Source: Syntrophobacterales bacterium Delta_02 (GTDB lineage: Bacteria; Desulfobacterota; Syntrophorhabdia; Syntrophorhabdales; Syntrophorhabdaceae). Taken from it: a stretch of 64,000 nucleotides of DNA. Below the pieces are notes generated by a model, which saw nothing but the letters and a program-made list of their open reading frames with translations, was not told the origin of the DNA and did no database searches. How positions within the stretch are numbered: the stretch's first letter is position 1; each line of letters begins with the position of its first letter. A program made the translations under genes and the position numbers. This document shows positions 26,351-34,865 of this stretch, one piece after another. The DNA lies in the NCBI GenBank assembly GCA_001603955.1, contig LVAA01000019.1:36569-100568 (forward strand), read 5' to 3'.

Positions 26351-28135
26351 CTATCCCCGGACCTTCGGGAAGTCTCCGGGGAACAATCGTGCCATTTCGT
26401 TCTTCAAAAGAAGCTCCGCCTCCGCTGGCGAATCTTTCTTCATGATCTCCTCGAGGAGTTCCCGGCAGTATCCGTGATCGAGTCCCCGTATGGCCTTCTT
26501 CGCCCGGGGTATGGAATAGGGGTTCATGCTTATCTCGTCGAGGCCGAGGCCGAGGAGCACCGGGACATAGCGCGGTTCTCCCGCCATCTCGCCGCACAGC
26601 GCAATGGTGATCTTGTGGGCATGGGCATCATCGACAGCCTTCTTGATCATTTTCAGGACGGCGGGATGGAGCGGTTCGTACAGGTACGAGACGTACTCGT
26701 TGACCCGGTCTATGGCAAGGGCGTACTGTATGAGATCGTTCGTCCCGATGCTGAAGAAATCCACCTCCGCGGCAAGCATGTCGCTTATCATGCAGGCCGA
26801 GGGCACCTCTATCATGATACCTGTCTTGATGTCCTTGTTGTAGGCGATCCGCTTGCGCGAGAGCTCTTCCATGCACTCGGCAATGATCGCCTTTGCCTTT
26901 CGCACCTCCTCGATGCCCGAGACCATCGGGATGAGGATGCGAAGGGGCCCGTACTCGCTGGCCCTCAGTATCCCCTTCAGCTGTGCCTTGAAAAGGGGGA
27001 CCTCCTTGATGCACAGCCGTATGGCCCTGAGGCCCATCGCCGGGTTTATCTCCTTGGGCATCTCGATCTCGGAGACGAACTTGTCGCCGCCGATGTCGAG
27101 GGTCCGGATGGTGATGTACTCGAGTGTCTTGCTCTGGGCCAGCTTGCGATAGATGTGGTAGTGGTCCATCTCCGTCGGAAGGTCGTGCTTCCGCGAAAGG
27201 TAGATGTACTCCGTCCGGTAGAGGCCTATGCCGGTGGCGCCGTATTTCTCGACGATGTCCATCTCCGCGAGAAGCTCGATGTTGGCACCCACCCTCATCC
27301 GGAAACCGTCCTTCGTCTCCGCCTTGAGCCGCGCCACCTTGAGGTGCTCCTTCTTCTGGTTCCTCAGGTGGATCTGTTTCGCGATGTACTCCTTCTGGAC
27401 CTCCTTGACGGGGTTGATGATGACGACACCCTCATCGCCGTCTATGATGACGAGGTCGTTGTTCCTGGCGAGGCTCGTCGCGTTGCCCACGCCGACCACG
27501 GCAGGGATCTCGAGGGCCCGCGCCACGATGGATGTATGGGAGGTCCTGCCGCCTACGTCGGTTGCGAACCCGGAGACGCGGTTGAGGTTGAGCTGGATCG
27601 TGTCCGCGGGCGAAAGGTCGTGGGCGATGATGATGGACTTGCCCTTCACCGTCATCGATTCTATGCGCGGTTTCTTTCCCACGACGAGGATCCTGGCGAG
27701 CCTCTCGTAGGTGTACTTGATGTCCTGGCCCCTCTCCCTGAGATAGGGGTCCTCCACCTTGTCGAAGCTGGCGAGGAACCGGGAAACCACCACGTCGAGG
27801 GCCCATTCCGCGTTTATGTGTTCGCTGCGGATCACGTCGATGATGGAGTTGACGAAGAAGGGGTCCTGGAGGATGAGTATGTGGGCATCAATGATGAAGG
27901 CGTGCTTCCTGACATCATCATCGGGGATGGAATCCTTGATGTGGCTGAGCTGGTCGATCGCGCTCTGAACGGCGCTCCTGATGCGGTTCACCTCGCGCTC
28001 CACCTGGTGCAGGGATACGGAGCGCTTCGTTATCGCCACCTTGTCCCTATCGATGAGGCGTACCCTCCCCATGGTTATTCCCGAGGAGACGCCGATCCCT
28101 TTCAGGGTCTGATTGACGAGAATCTCTTCCTTCAT
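26351..28135 (-). CDS. ptsI: PTS enzyme I (phosphoenolpyruvate-protein phosphotransferase)
   Basis: A 594-residue enzyme that takes phosphate from PEP on a histidine and gives it to HPr. The phospho-His is in 'GGRTSHTSIVARALEIP'; the PEP-binding C-terminal barrel shows 'GIGLYRTEYIYL' and the Cys-containing 'ITIALCGEMAGEP'. It overlaps ptsH by four bases. No sugar permease gene is present nearby, so this PTS is likely regulatory. Confidence 0.96.
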   Translation of the reverse strand: MKEEILVNQTLKGIGVSSGITMGRVRLIDRDKVAITKRSVSLHQVEREVNRIRSAVQSAIDQLSHIKDSIPDDDVRKHAFIIDAHILILQDPFFVNSIIDVIRSEHINAEWALDVVVSRFLASFDKVEDPYLRERGQDIKYTYERLARILVVGKKPRIESMTVKGKSIIIAHDLSPADTIQLNLNRVSGFATDVGGRTSHTSIVARALEIPAVVGVGNATSLARNNDLVIIDGDEGVVIINPVKEVQKEYIAKQIHLRNQKKEHLKVARLKAETKDGFRMRVGANIELLAEMDIVEKYGATGIGLYRTEYIYLSRKHDLPTEMDHYHIYRKLAQSKTLEYITIRTLDIGGDKFVSEIEMPKEINPAMGLRAIRLCIKEVPLFKAQLKGILRASEYGPLRILIPMVSGIEEVRKAKAIIAECMEELSRKRIAYNKDIKTGIMIEVPSACMISDMLAAEVDFFSIGTNDLIQYALAIDRVNEYVSYLYEPLHPAVLKMIKKAVDDAHAHKITIALCGEMAGEPRYVPVLLGLGLDEISMNPYSIPRAKKAIRGLDHGYCRELLEEIMKKDSPAEAELLLKNEMARLFPGDFPKVRG

Positions 28136-28398
28136 TCCTCGTTGAACCCGTCGTCTATGAGGCCTCCCAGTTCCCTGAAGGCCTTTTCCTCGTCCTCCCC
28201 TTCGGTCTTGAGGACGATCTTGCTTCCCAGGGGGCAGGCGAGCATCAAAAGCCCCATGATACTTTTACCGTTCACTTCCATCCCATCCTTTTCGACCATC
28301 ACGATGGAGTTGAACTTCGCCGCCGCCTTGACGAACATCGCAGCCGCCCGCGCATGAAGGCCGAGCCTGTTCCTGATCGTAAATATTCCTTCCTGCAT
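28132..28398 (-). CDS. ptsH: PTS phosphocarrier protein HPr
   Basis: An 88-residue HPr. Active His is in 'RLGLHARAAAMFV' near residue 15, and the regulatory serine is in 'VNGKSIMGLLML' near 46, the target of HPr kinase/phosphorylase, which is also encoded in this cluster. It lies between the mannose-type EIIA and enzyme I genes. Confidence 0.97.
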   Translation of the reverse strand: MQEGIFTIRNRLGLHARAAAMFVKAAAKFNSIVMVEKDGMEVNGKSIMGLLMLACPLGSKIVLKTEGEDEEKAFRELGGLIDDGFNEE

Positions 28399-28404
28399 CG
28401 CTCC

Positions 28405-28815
28405 CTAGTCCTTCTTTCTGGCCTTCAACACGTCCGTGGCGAGATATATGTTCTTCTGGCCGTACTGCGTGATGAAACTGGCCAGCTCGTCGAGTGTCTT
28501 GCCCTCCCGGTACGTCACGAGCTTGATGAGCATGGGAAGGTTGACGCCGGCCACCACCTCGACCCGGCCCTCCTCCAGGAAGGAAAGGCTGATGTTCGAA
28601 GGGGTGCCGCCGAACATGTCCGTGAGGACGATGACCCCGTCACCGGTATCCGAACCCTTCAGGGCCGAAACGATCTTCTCCTTGGTCTTTTCCACCGGAT
28701 CGCTGGGGAATATGTCGACGGCGACGAACTGTTCCTGTTGCCCCACGATCAGTTCAGTGGCGGCCACCATTTCCCGGGCGAGATTGAAGTGCGCCACCAC
28801 TACAAGACCCGTCAT
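28405..28815 (-). CDS. PTS mannose-type EIIA domain protein
   Basis: A 136-residue single-domain EIIA of the mannose family: the phosphorylated His is in 'LVVVAHFNLAREM' near residue 9, and 'VLTDMFGGTPSNI' is the typical loop. Usually EIIA-Man is fused to or partnered with IIB and IIC/IID; none are here. It therefore likely acts as a phospho-sensor of the rapZ-hprK regulatory set. Confidence 0.92.
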   Translation of the reverse strand: MTGLVVVAHFNLAREMVAATELIVGQQEQFVAVDIFPSDPVEKTKEKIVSALKGSDTGDGVIVLTDMFGGTPSNISLSFLEEGRVEVVAGVNLPMLIKLVTYREGKTLDELASFITQYGQKNIYLATDVLKARKKD

Positions 28816-28824
28816 TTCGCCTCC

Positions 28825-29676
28825 TTACCTCTTATCTATATCCCGATGGACGGTGGACACGCTGTAACCCATTGTATTGAGCTGTTCCGCCAGCTCTCCG
28901 GCGATGAAAACCGACCGATGCTTTCCGCCCGTGCAGCCGAAACAGACAGTGAGGTAACTCTTCCCTTCTTTCTCAAATAACGGTATAAGGTACACCAAAA
29001 ACTCCGAAAGAAAAAGGAAATATTTCCTGAACACTTCCTGCGATCTGATGAATTCCCTGACCTCCTCATCGAGCCCTGTCTGGTCCCGGAGCTCTTCGAT
29101 GAAAAAGGGATTCGGCAGGAACCTCACGTCGAGGACGATGTCGGCCTCGAGGGGAAGGCCAAAGGCGTACCCGAAGGACATGACGTTGATCTTCATCCGC
29201 TGCTCGTGAGCACCGTATCTCTCAAGCGCCAGGCGGCGCAGCTCGTGAGGGGTCAGATGGGTCGTGTCTATAACCTGGTCGGCCATGTTTCTGAGCCAGG
29301 TCATCAGTTTGCGCTCCTCCTTCAGGGCGTCCTTGACGTTCGACGAATCGAAGAGAGGATGGGACCGTCTCGTTTCGCGGTATCTCCGGATGAGGCTCTC
29401 CTCGGAGCTCTCCAGGAAAAGGACCCTGGCGCCGAAATCCTTCTTGGCTTTTTCCACAATGTCCTGGCCGTTCTCGAAGAAATCCCTGAGACGAACGTCA
29501 ATGACGAAGGCGCACTGCGTGATCTTCTCCCCCTCGTCGCGGTTGAGCTCAAGGAACTTGAGAAGGAGAAGGATGGGAAAGTTGTCGACGCAGAAGAAGC
29601 CCGTGTCCTCGAGGGCCCGTAAGAACGTCGTCTTGCCCGAGCCGGATATGCCGCTGACGATGAGGATGTCCTTCAT
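28825..29676 (-). CDS. rapZ: RNase adapter protein RapZ / YvcJ-like nucleotide-binding protein
   Basis: A 283-residue P-loop protein. 'ILIVSGISGSGKTTFLRALED' holds Walker A, and the C-terminal domain has 'CFGCTGGKHRSVFIAGELAE', the conserved patch of RapZ. In E. coli RapZ guides RNase E to GlmZ sRNA and senses glucosamine-6-phosphate; the target here is unknown. The start at 29676 overlaps hprK by four bases; the longer track ORF is inside hprK. Confidence 0.93.
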   Translation of the reverse strand: MKDILIVSGISGSGKTTFLRALEDTGFFCVDNFPILLLLKFLELNRDEGEKITQCAFVIDVRLRDFFENGQDIVEKAKKDFGARVLFLESSEESLIRRYRETRRSHPLFDSSNVKDALKEERKLMTWLRNMADQVIDTTHLTPHELRRLALERYGAHEQRMKINVMSFGYAFGLPLEADIVLDVRFLPNPFFIEELRDQTGLDEEVREFIRSQEVFRKYFLFLSEFLVYLIPLFEKEGKSYLTVCFGCTGGKHRSVFIAGELAEQLNTMGYSVSTVHRDIDKR

Positions 29677-30611
29677 TCGGTCCCGCCTTCCATTGATCTC
29701 TGCATTCTCTTTTCCAGTTCCACGGCAGTGTTGATGCCCTGCCTGCGGAGGATGAAGTTGCGGCACGCCAGTTCGATGATCGCCGAAACGTTCTTCCCGG
29801 AGCTTATGGGTATCTTGATGAAGGGCAGATCGACACTGAGCACTTTGAACTTCTCTTCCCTCAAGCCCACGCGCTCGCACTCGAGAGAGGTGTCCCAGTC
29901 GAAGAGCTCGATGACGAGATCTATCTTCTTCTTGTCGAGGACCGCCGACACTCCGAAGAGATGGCGGATATCGACAATGCCCACGCCGCGTATCTCGAGC
30001 AGGCTTTTTATCATCTCCGGTGCCTCGCCGTAAAGGTCGATGGCCCCGATCTTCTTGACATGAACGGCGTCATCCACGACGAGGCGATGGCCCCGCATGA
30101 TGAGCTCGAGGGCGTTCTCGCTCTTGCCGATGCCCGGTCTTCCCATGATGAGGGCACCCACGCCCAGGATGTCCATGAGCACGCCGTGGACGGTGGTCGA
30201 CGGGGCAAGCCTTTCCTCGAGGAGCTTTGTTATCCTCTCGATAAATATGGAAGTGACGAGTTTCGTCCGCAGAAGGGGAATGCCCTTCTGCTCCGCGGAG
30301 ACGACGAAGAACTCGGGGACCTTCAGGTTCCGGGAGACGATGAAGCACACCACGTTGTTCTTGCAGAGCTCCCTGATGATGCGCTTGCTCTCGGCCTCCG
30401 ACAGCGACCTCAGGTAAGAGATCTCGATGTTCCCCAGTATCTGGACCCTGTGGGGGTGAAGGTAGACCATGTGCCCCGTTATAACGAGGCCGAGCTTCTG
30501 GATCCTCGGGTTGTAGATCTTCCGCGCAAGCCCCTTCTTCCCGGCAAGGACCTCCAGTTCCAATCCGTAAAGCTCGTCGTCTACGAGCTGTTGAACCTCT
30601 ATTCCCTTCAT
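29673..30611 (-). CDS. hprK: HPr kinase/phosphorylase
   Basis: A 312-residue bifunctional enzyme that phosphorylates and dephosphorylates the HPr serine. The P-loop is 'MGRPGIGKSENALEL' and the following 'HRLVVDDAV' carries the catalytic Asp region; the HprK C-terminal signature lies around 'RGVGIVDIRHLFG'. The N-terminal domain is of the MurF-like regulatory type. Its presence in a Gram-negative-type genome with a PTS lacking permeases is typical of deltaproteobacteria. Confidence 0.95.
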   Translation of the reverse strand: MKGIEVQQLVDDELYGLELEVLAGKKGLARKIYNPRIQKLGLVITGHMVYLHPHRVQILGNIEISYLRSLSEAESKRIIRELCKNNVVCFIVSRNLKVPEFFVVSAEQKGIPLLRTKLVTSIFIERITKLLEERLAPSTTVHGVLMDILGVGALIMGRPGIGKSENALELIMRGHRLVVDDAVHVKKIGAIDLYGEAPEMIKSLLEIRGVGIVDIRHLFGVSAVLDKKKIDLVIELFDWDTSLECERVGLREEKFKVLSVDLPFIKIPISSGKNVSAIIELACRNFILRRQGINTAVELEKRMQRSMEGGTE

Positions 30612-30685
30612 CCACCTCTTCCGCGGGGTCGCTCCCCCTCAAGGCGGGGAGCGACTCTCCCGGCCCGTTTCCCTGGAGCAGGCCC

Positions 30686-31147
30686 CTACAGCTTTTCGTC
30701 CTCCTCCACGATGCTCTCATACAGGGAATGGGCATCGGGAAGTTTCAGCAGTTTCTTTCTGAAGGAAGGGTCGCGGAGGATCTTCGATATCCGCGACAGG
30801 ACCTTCAGGTGCAGGCTCGCCGATTCCTCGGGGGCGAGCACGAGAAAGAAGATGTGCACCGGCTGCCCGTCGACGGCATCGAAATTGACACCCTGCCGTG
30901 ACCGGCCGAATACGACGAGCACCCCGCCGGAACCCTTCATCTTGCCGTGGGGGATGGCGACACCGTCGCCTATGCCCGTGCTCCCCAAGGCCTCCCGTTC
31001 CATGATGATCCTGACGATGGGCTCGACGTCCTTTATGAGCCCCGCAACCTTCAATTGTCCCGCAAGCTCGGTGAGCACCTCCTGTTTGGTGGTGCCATTG
31101 ATAGCGGAGATGACCGAGGATTCTTTCAGTATGTCCGCAAGCCTCAC
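30686..31147 (-). CDS. ptsN: PTS IIA-like nitrogen regulatory protein PtsN
   Basis: A 153-residue EIIA of the fructose/nitrogen family. The phospho-His is in 'GDGVAIPHGKMKG', followed by 'VLVVFGRSRQGVNFDAVDGQPVH' type sequence. In other bacteria PtsN is phosphorylated by a PTS chain and controls potassium transport and sigma-54-linked functions; rpoN lies directly upstream of this cluster here. Four-base overlap with hpf. Confidence 0.94.
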   Translation of the reverse strand: MRLADILKESSVISAINGTTKQEVLTELAGQLKVAGLIKDVEPIVRIIMEREALGSTGIGDGVAIPHGKMKGSGGVLVVFGRSRQGVNFDAVDGQPVHIFFLVLAPEESASLHLKVLSRISKILRDPSFRKKLLKLPDAHSLYESIVEEDEKL

Positions 31148-31668
31148 GGTCCCTTCCCTGCCGTCTCTATGAGACTGAACTTTCCATCCCTGCGTTTGTA
31201 GACGATGCAGACGTTGTCGCGCTCCCTTTCACGAAATACCATGAACATGTCCCCCGAGGCCTTAAGCTGCATAACGGCCTCCTCGGGATCCATTGGCTTG
31301 GCGTCGACGGTCCTCGATACGATGATCCCCGCCTCTTCGCCCGTAGGCGCCGCGGCAACCCGTTTCGACTTGTTCTCGCGATACTCCTTCATCTTGTCGC
31401 GGTACTTCGTGAGCCTTCGTTCCAGCTTGTCAAGGATCTTGTCGACCGCCGCATAGATATCATCCATGACCTCATGGGCATTAATGACGACCCCGTTGAT
31501 GGTGAACATGACATCGATACGCTGGCGGTATTTCCGCTCCAATGAGATGACCACGTGGATATCGAGGGGCGTCTCCACGTATTTCTGCAGACGGGAGAGC
31601 TTTTCTTCGACATAACGCCTTACATCTTCGCTCGTATCAATGTGCCTGAAGCTGGTTGTGATATCCAT
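31144..31668 (-). CDS. hpf: Ribosome hibernation promoting factor, long form
   Basis: A 174-residue protein. The N-terminal S30AE domain ('MDITTSFRHIDTSEDVRRYVEEK') binds the 30S subunit, and the C-terminal domain after the linker dimerises 70S ribosomes into 100S. The start at 31668 is set by GGAGGC upstream. It leads the ptsN-hprK-rapZ-PTS-metK-ahcY-pfkB unit and has its own promoter. Confidence 0.94.
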   Translation of the reverse strand: MDITTSFRHIDTSEDVRRYVEEKLSRLQKYVETPLDIHVVISLERKYRQRIDVMFTINGVVINAHEVMDDIYAAVDKILDKLERRLTKYRDKMKEYRENKSKRVAAAPTGEEAGIIVSRTVDAKPMDPEEAVMQLKASGDMFMVFRERERDNVCIVYKRRDGKFSLIETAGKGP

Positions 31669-31689
31669 AATGCCTCCGCTTACAAAAAT

Positions 31690-31711
31690 AAGGTTGGCGT
31701 GCACCAACCTT
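31690..31711 (-). promoter_or_regulatory. Hairpin at the 5' end of the hpf transcript
   Basis: AAGGTTGG / CCAACCTT (8 bp, hexaloop) lies just after the predicted transcription start (about 31713) and 20 nt before the hpf start codon. It could stabilise the mRNA, hide the leader or serve as a protein-binding operator. Confidence 0.5.
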
Positions 31712-31719
31712 GGAGCTTA

Positions 31720-31748
31720 TTAATAACAGATATGCCGGATGGTGTCAA
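31720..31748 (-). promoter_or_regulatory. Sigma-70 promoter of the hpf-PTS operon
   Basis: On the minus strand: TTGACA (31748-31743), 17-nt spacer, TATTAA (31725-31720). It is the only clear promoter in the long minus-strand run from pyrG to pfkB and separates rpoN from hpf. Confidence 0.8.
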
Positions 31749-31830
31749 TCCAATTCCCCGAAAGTATTACGTTAATCGATAAGGAGCCTTTCGACTCCGC
31801 CGAGGCCTCCCGTATCCGGAATCTGTTCTT

Positions 31831-33201
31831 TTAGTCTATCACCGTCCTTTCCCTTGAGGAGCGAATGTTGAGTATCTCCCTGTATTTCGCGACCGTACGG
31901 CGCGCTATGTTGATATCCTGGCGCGATTTAAGGATATGGGCTATCTCGTCGTCGGTGAGGGGCTTCTTCTTGTCTTCCTTCTTGACGAGTTCCGCTATGA
32001 GGTCCATGACGACATTCGTCGAAAGAGGGTCCCCCACTCCCTTGTTGATGCTCGTCGGAAAGAAGAACTTCATCTCGTACACGCCATGAGGTGTGCTCAT
32101 GTACTTGCTCGTCGTTATGCGGCTTACCGTCGATTCATGGACCCCCACGTCCTGGGCGACGTCCTTCAGGATAAGGGGTTTCAAGCTCCTCAGGCCGTTC
32201 TCGAAGAACTCGCGCTGGAAGTTCACGATGCTCCGCGCGACGAGAAAGAGCGTCCTTTGCCTCTGCTGGATGCTCTTGATGAACCACTCCGCCTGTTTCA
32301 TCTTGTTCTTTATGTATCTTTTCGTTTCGCCGCTCACCTTTCTGTCTGTCGCGAGCTCCAGGTAGTAGCGGCTCATCCTGAGTTCGGGGATGTCGTCGTT
32401 GTTGAGGGCGATGTCAAACCCTTCCTCGCCCTTGGCTACGTAAACGTCGGGGACGATATAGGATATGAAATCGTCGCTGAAGTTCCTTCCCGGCTTGGGG
32501 TCGAAGGACTTGATCTTCTCGAAGACCCCCTTGATCCTCTCTATGGGGAAACCGGTCGCCTTTGCTATCCCCTTGAGGTTGTTGTGCTGGAAGAGGTCGA
32601 AGTGGTTGGCGACGACGTTCTCGAAGACGGGGTCCCTCTCACCCGACACCTCGTACTGGATGAGGATGCATTCCTTCAGGTCCCTGGCGCCCACCCCGGC
32701 GGGTTCCAGTCTCTGCACCTTCTTGAGGACCGGCTCGAGGACATCCACGGGGAAGCCGGAATCCCGCGATATCTCCTCAAGGCCGTATATGAGATATCCG
32801 TTGTCGTCGATATTCTCTATGATCCATTCCGCTATCACCCGTTCCCGCGGGCTGAAGTCCGAAAGGCCGACCTGCCACCTCAGGTGGTCCCTGAGGTTGT
32901 ACGTCTTCCTAACCATGTTTTCGTAGTCGGGGGCCTCTTTTTCCTCGCCCGGGAAGAAGTCCTCCGAGGGCGAATACCGCTCCAGGAGCTCCTCCATCTC
33001 TCTTTTCTCGTCCTGGCTTTCCTTCTCCTCGGTCTCCTGCCGCGGCTCTTCGTCGGTGATCTCAAGGATGGGGTTCTCCTTCATTTCCAGCTCGATCGCC
33101 TCGACAAGCTCCAGCTTGGAGAGCTGGAGGAGCCTGATGGCCTGCTGCAGCTGCTGGGTCAGGACGGGTGAGAGTTTCTGTGTCTGTTTAAGCTCCAACA
33201 T
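31831..33201 (-). CDS. rpoN: RNA polymerase sigma-54 factor
   Basis: A 456-residue alternative sigma factor that needs ATP-driven enhancer-binding activators. Region I is the Gln-rich 'KLSPVLTQQLQQAIRLLQLS'; an acidic region II follows; the C-terminal 'ARRTVAKYREILNI' is the RpoN box that reads the -24 element. I chose ATG 33201 by family pattern; TTG 33222 is possible. It overlaps lptB by 14 nt, an order (lptB-rpoN-hpf-ptsN) widely conserved in proteobacteria. Confidence 0.96.
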   Translation of the reverse strand: MLELKQTQKLSPVLTQQLQQAIRLLQLSKLELVEAIELEMKENPILEITDEEPRQETEEKESQDEKREMEELLERYSPSEDFFPGEEKEAPDYENMVRKTYNLRDHLRWQVGLSDFSPRERVIAEWIIENIDDNGYLIYGLEEISRDSGFPVDVLEPVLKKVQRLEPAGVGARDLKECILIQYEVSGERDPVFENVVANHFDLFQHNNLKGIAKATGFPIERIKGVFEKIKSFDPKPGRNFSDDFISYIVPDVYVAKGEEGFDIALNNDDIPELRMSRYYLELATDRKVSGETKRYIKNKMKQAEWFIKSIQQRQRTLFLVARSIVNFQREFFENGLRSLKPLILKDVAQDVGVHESTVSRITTSKYMSTPHGVYEMKFFFPTSINKGVGDPLSTNVVMDLIAELVKKEDKKKPLTDDEIAHILKSRQDINIARRTVAKYREILNIRSSRERTVID

Positions 33202-33925
33202 CGATGTTGAATTCCTCACCAAGGTATACTTCGCGGACTATCCGGTCCTGGGCGACGCTCTCCGGCGTGCCCTCAAGAAGGACCTTTCCCGCGTTGACCA
33301 CGTACGCCCTGTCGCATATAGGCAGCGACTCCCGGACGTTGTGGTCGGACAGCAGTATGCCGATGCCTCTTTGCCTGAGGCCGAAGATTATCTTTTTCAG
33401 GTCCGAGACGGATATGGGGTCTATGCCGGAGAAAGGCTCGTCGAGGAGCATGAAGTGCGGTGACGTCATGAGCGCCCGCGCTATCTCGAGGCGCCTTCTC
33501 TCTCCTCCCGAGAGGGAATCGGCGCTGTTGTTCGCCAGGTGTTCCAGCTTGAAGGACTCGAGTATCTCCATGACGCGGTGGTTTATGAGGTCGCTCTCCT
33601 CGCCGAGGAACTCGAGGATCGCCTTGAGGTTGTCCCTGACGGACATCTTCTTGAAGACCGAAGGCTCCTGGGGAAGGTAGGTTATTCCCTTGCGCGCCCT
33701 CATGAACATGGGCAGGTCGGTGATGTCCTCGCCGTCGAGGAGGATCTTGCCACCGTTGGGTTTTATGAAGCCGATGATCATGTAGAACGATGTCGTTTTC
33801 CCGGCTCCATTGGGGCCGAAGAGCCCGACGATCTCACTTGTCTCCATGTACATGCTGATGCCGTCAACGACCTTTCGCCCGTTGTATGTCTTCAGGAGAC
33901 CCTGGGCGGACAGAGTTGCTTTCAT
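33188..33925 (-). CDS. lptB: LPS export ABC transporter ATPase LptB
   Basis: A 245-residue ABC ATPase. Walker A 'GLFGPNGAGKTTSFYMI', signature 'SLSGGERRRLEIARAL', Walker B 'FMLLDEPFSGID'. It powers extraction of LPS from the inner membrane with LptF/LptG, which are not in this window. Five nt separate it from the LptC/LptA fusion. Confidence 0.96.
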   Translation of the reverse strand: MKATLSAQGLLKTYNGRKVVDGISMYMETSEIVGLFGPNGAGKTTSFYMIIGFIKPNGGKILLDGEDITDLPMFMRARKGITYLPQEPSVFKKMSVRDNLKAILEFLGEESDLINHRVMEILESFKLEHLANNSADSLSGGERRRLEIARALMTSPHFMLLDEPFSGIDPISVSDLKKIIFGLRQRGIGILLSDHNVRESLPICDRAYVVNAGKVLLEGTPESVAQDRIVREVYLGEEFNIDVGA

Positions 33926-33930
33926 TCCTG

Positions 33931-34848
33931 CTATTTTCCCCTCTCCATTCTTATCTTTGGCTTCTCGACGGACAACTTGCCGTCATTCGTCGTGTAGATC
34001 ACACGCTCCCCCTTCATTTCCACATTGTCCTTGAATACCCTCGGAGATTGGGTGAACACTATCCTGCCTTCCCTAAAATGATATACCGCCTTTTCGCTTT
34101 TAGCAACAGTGCCCTTGGATATGACGCGGACGTTGCCGTCGGCCTCGATGCGGTCCACTTCGTTGTCGGCGCTGTATATGTGGACGAGGTCGCATACCAT
34201 GTTGAGGTCTTCTCCCTTGAGAACGACCTTTCCCTCGAGGACGTAGGTGGCCTTCTGAAAGTAGTAGAGGAGCGTGTCCGACCGGAAGTGATATTTCGCC
34301 TTTTCCGTCGCTATGATGCCCCCGACGTCGGACAGGAGCCGCAAGGTCTCCTCGTTGGTGTTCGCAAGAAGCCCGACCCCGCGCATATCGATCTTTTCTC
34401 CCTTGATGTCCACCTCATCCTTTGTTGTTGTGACCCCGTTCTTGAAATCGAAGTCCATGTAAGGGCTCTCCAGGGTGTACTCGCCCTTGTAGAAGACCAC
34501 CACGTTGTCGACCCTGCCCGACTCGTTCTGGGTATCCATGGAGCCTTTCGTGCCGGTGAACTCTATGGAGACATCCGGCTTCGGCTTGTACAACCCCTTG
34601 AGGTCTTCGAGCTCGATGAGGGGCTTGTCTATGTACTTGCGGGCGATCTTCGCCGTGAGCTCCCAATCCACTACGCCGCGGCGCTCGCCCGTGTACTTCA
34701 CGTTCTTGAAGACGACGGCCTTGTTGCTGTCCTCCGCTATGGGGACCGGTTGCCTTTCAGGCTTGCTTACGAAGAAATAGAGGGCAAGCAGGAGGCTTGC
34801 CGCGATGCAGCCGAAAGAGACGAAGATGATGATCTTTCTGTTGCTCAT
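33931..34848 (-). CDS. LptC-LptA fusion-like LPS transport protein
   Basis: A 305-residue protein with one N-terminal membrane anchor ('IIIFVSFGCIAASLLLALYFFV') followed by about 270 residues of periplasmic beta strands. The first part ('VVFKNVKYTGERRGVVDWELTAKIARKY') matches LptC; the later part ('YVLEGKVVLKGEDLNMVCDLVHIY', 'ADGNVRVISKGTVAKSEKAVYH') matches the OstA/LptA repeat fold. Normally these are two genes between kdsD and lptB; here one ORF takes their place, so the bridge from inner membrane to periplasm may be covalent. Confidence 0.8.
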   Translation of the reverse strand: MSNRKIIIFVSFGCIAASLLLALYFFVSKPERQPVPIAEDSNKAVVFKNVKYTGERRGVVDWELTAKIARKYIDKPLIELEDLKGLYKPKPDVSIEFTGTKGSMDTQNESGRVDNVVVFYKGEYTLESPYMDFDFKNGVTTTKDEVDIKGEKIDMRGVGLLANTNEETLRLLSDVGGIIATEKAKYHFRSDTLLYYFQKATYVLEGKVVLKGEDLNMVCDLVHIYSADNEVDRIEADGNVRVISKGTVAKSEKAVYHFREGRIVFTQSPRVFKDNVEMKGERVIYTTNDGKLSVEKPKIRMERGK

Positions 34849-34865
34849 GTATCCTCATATGCCAT

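Noticed and set aside
26333-28357. 674-residue plus-strand ORF
   Set aside because: Shadow of ptsI and ptsH on the other strand; no start signal and no family pattern, typical of GC-rich antisense frames.
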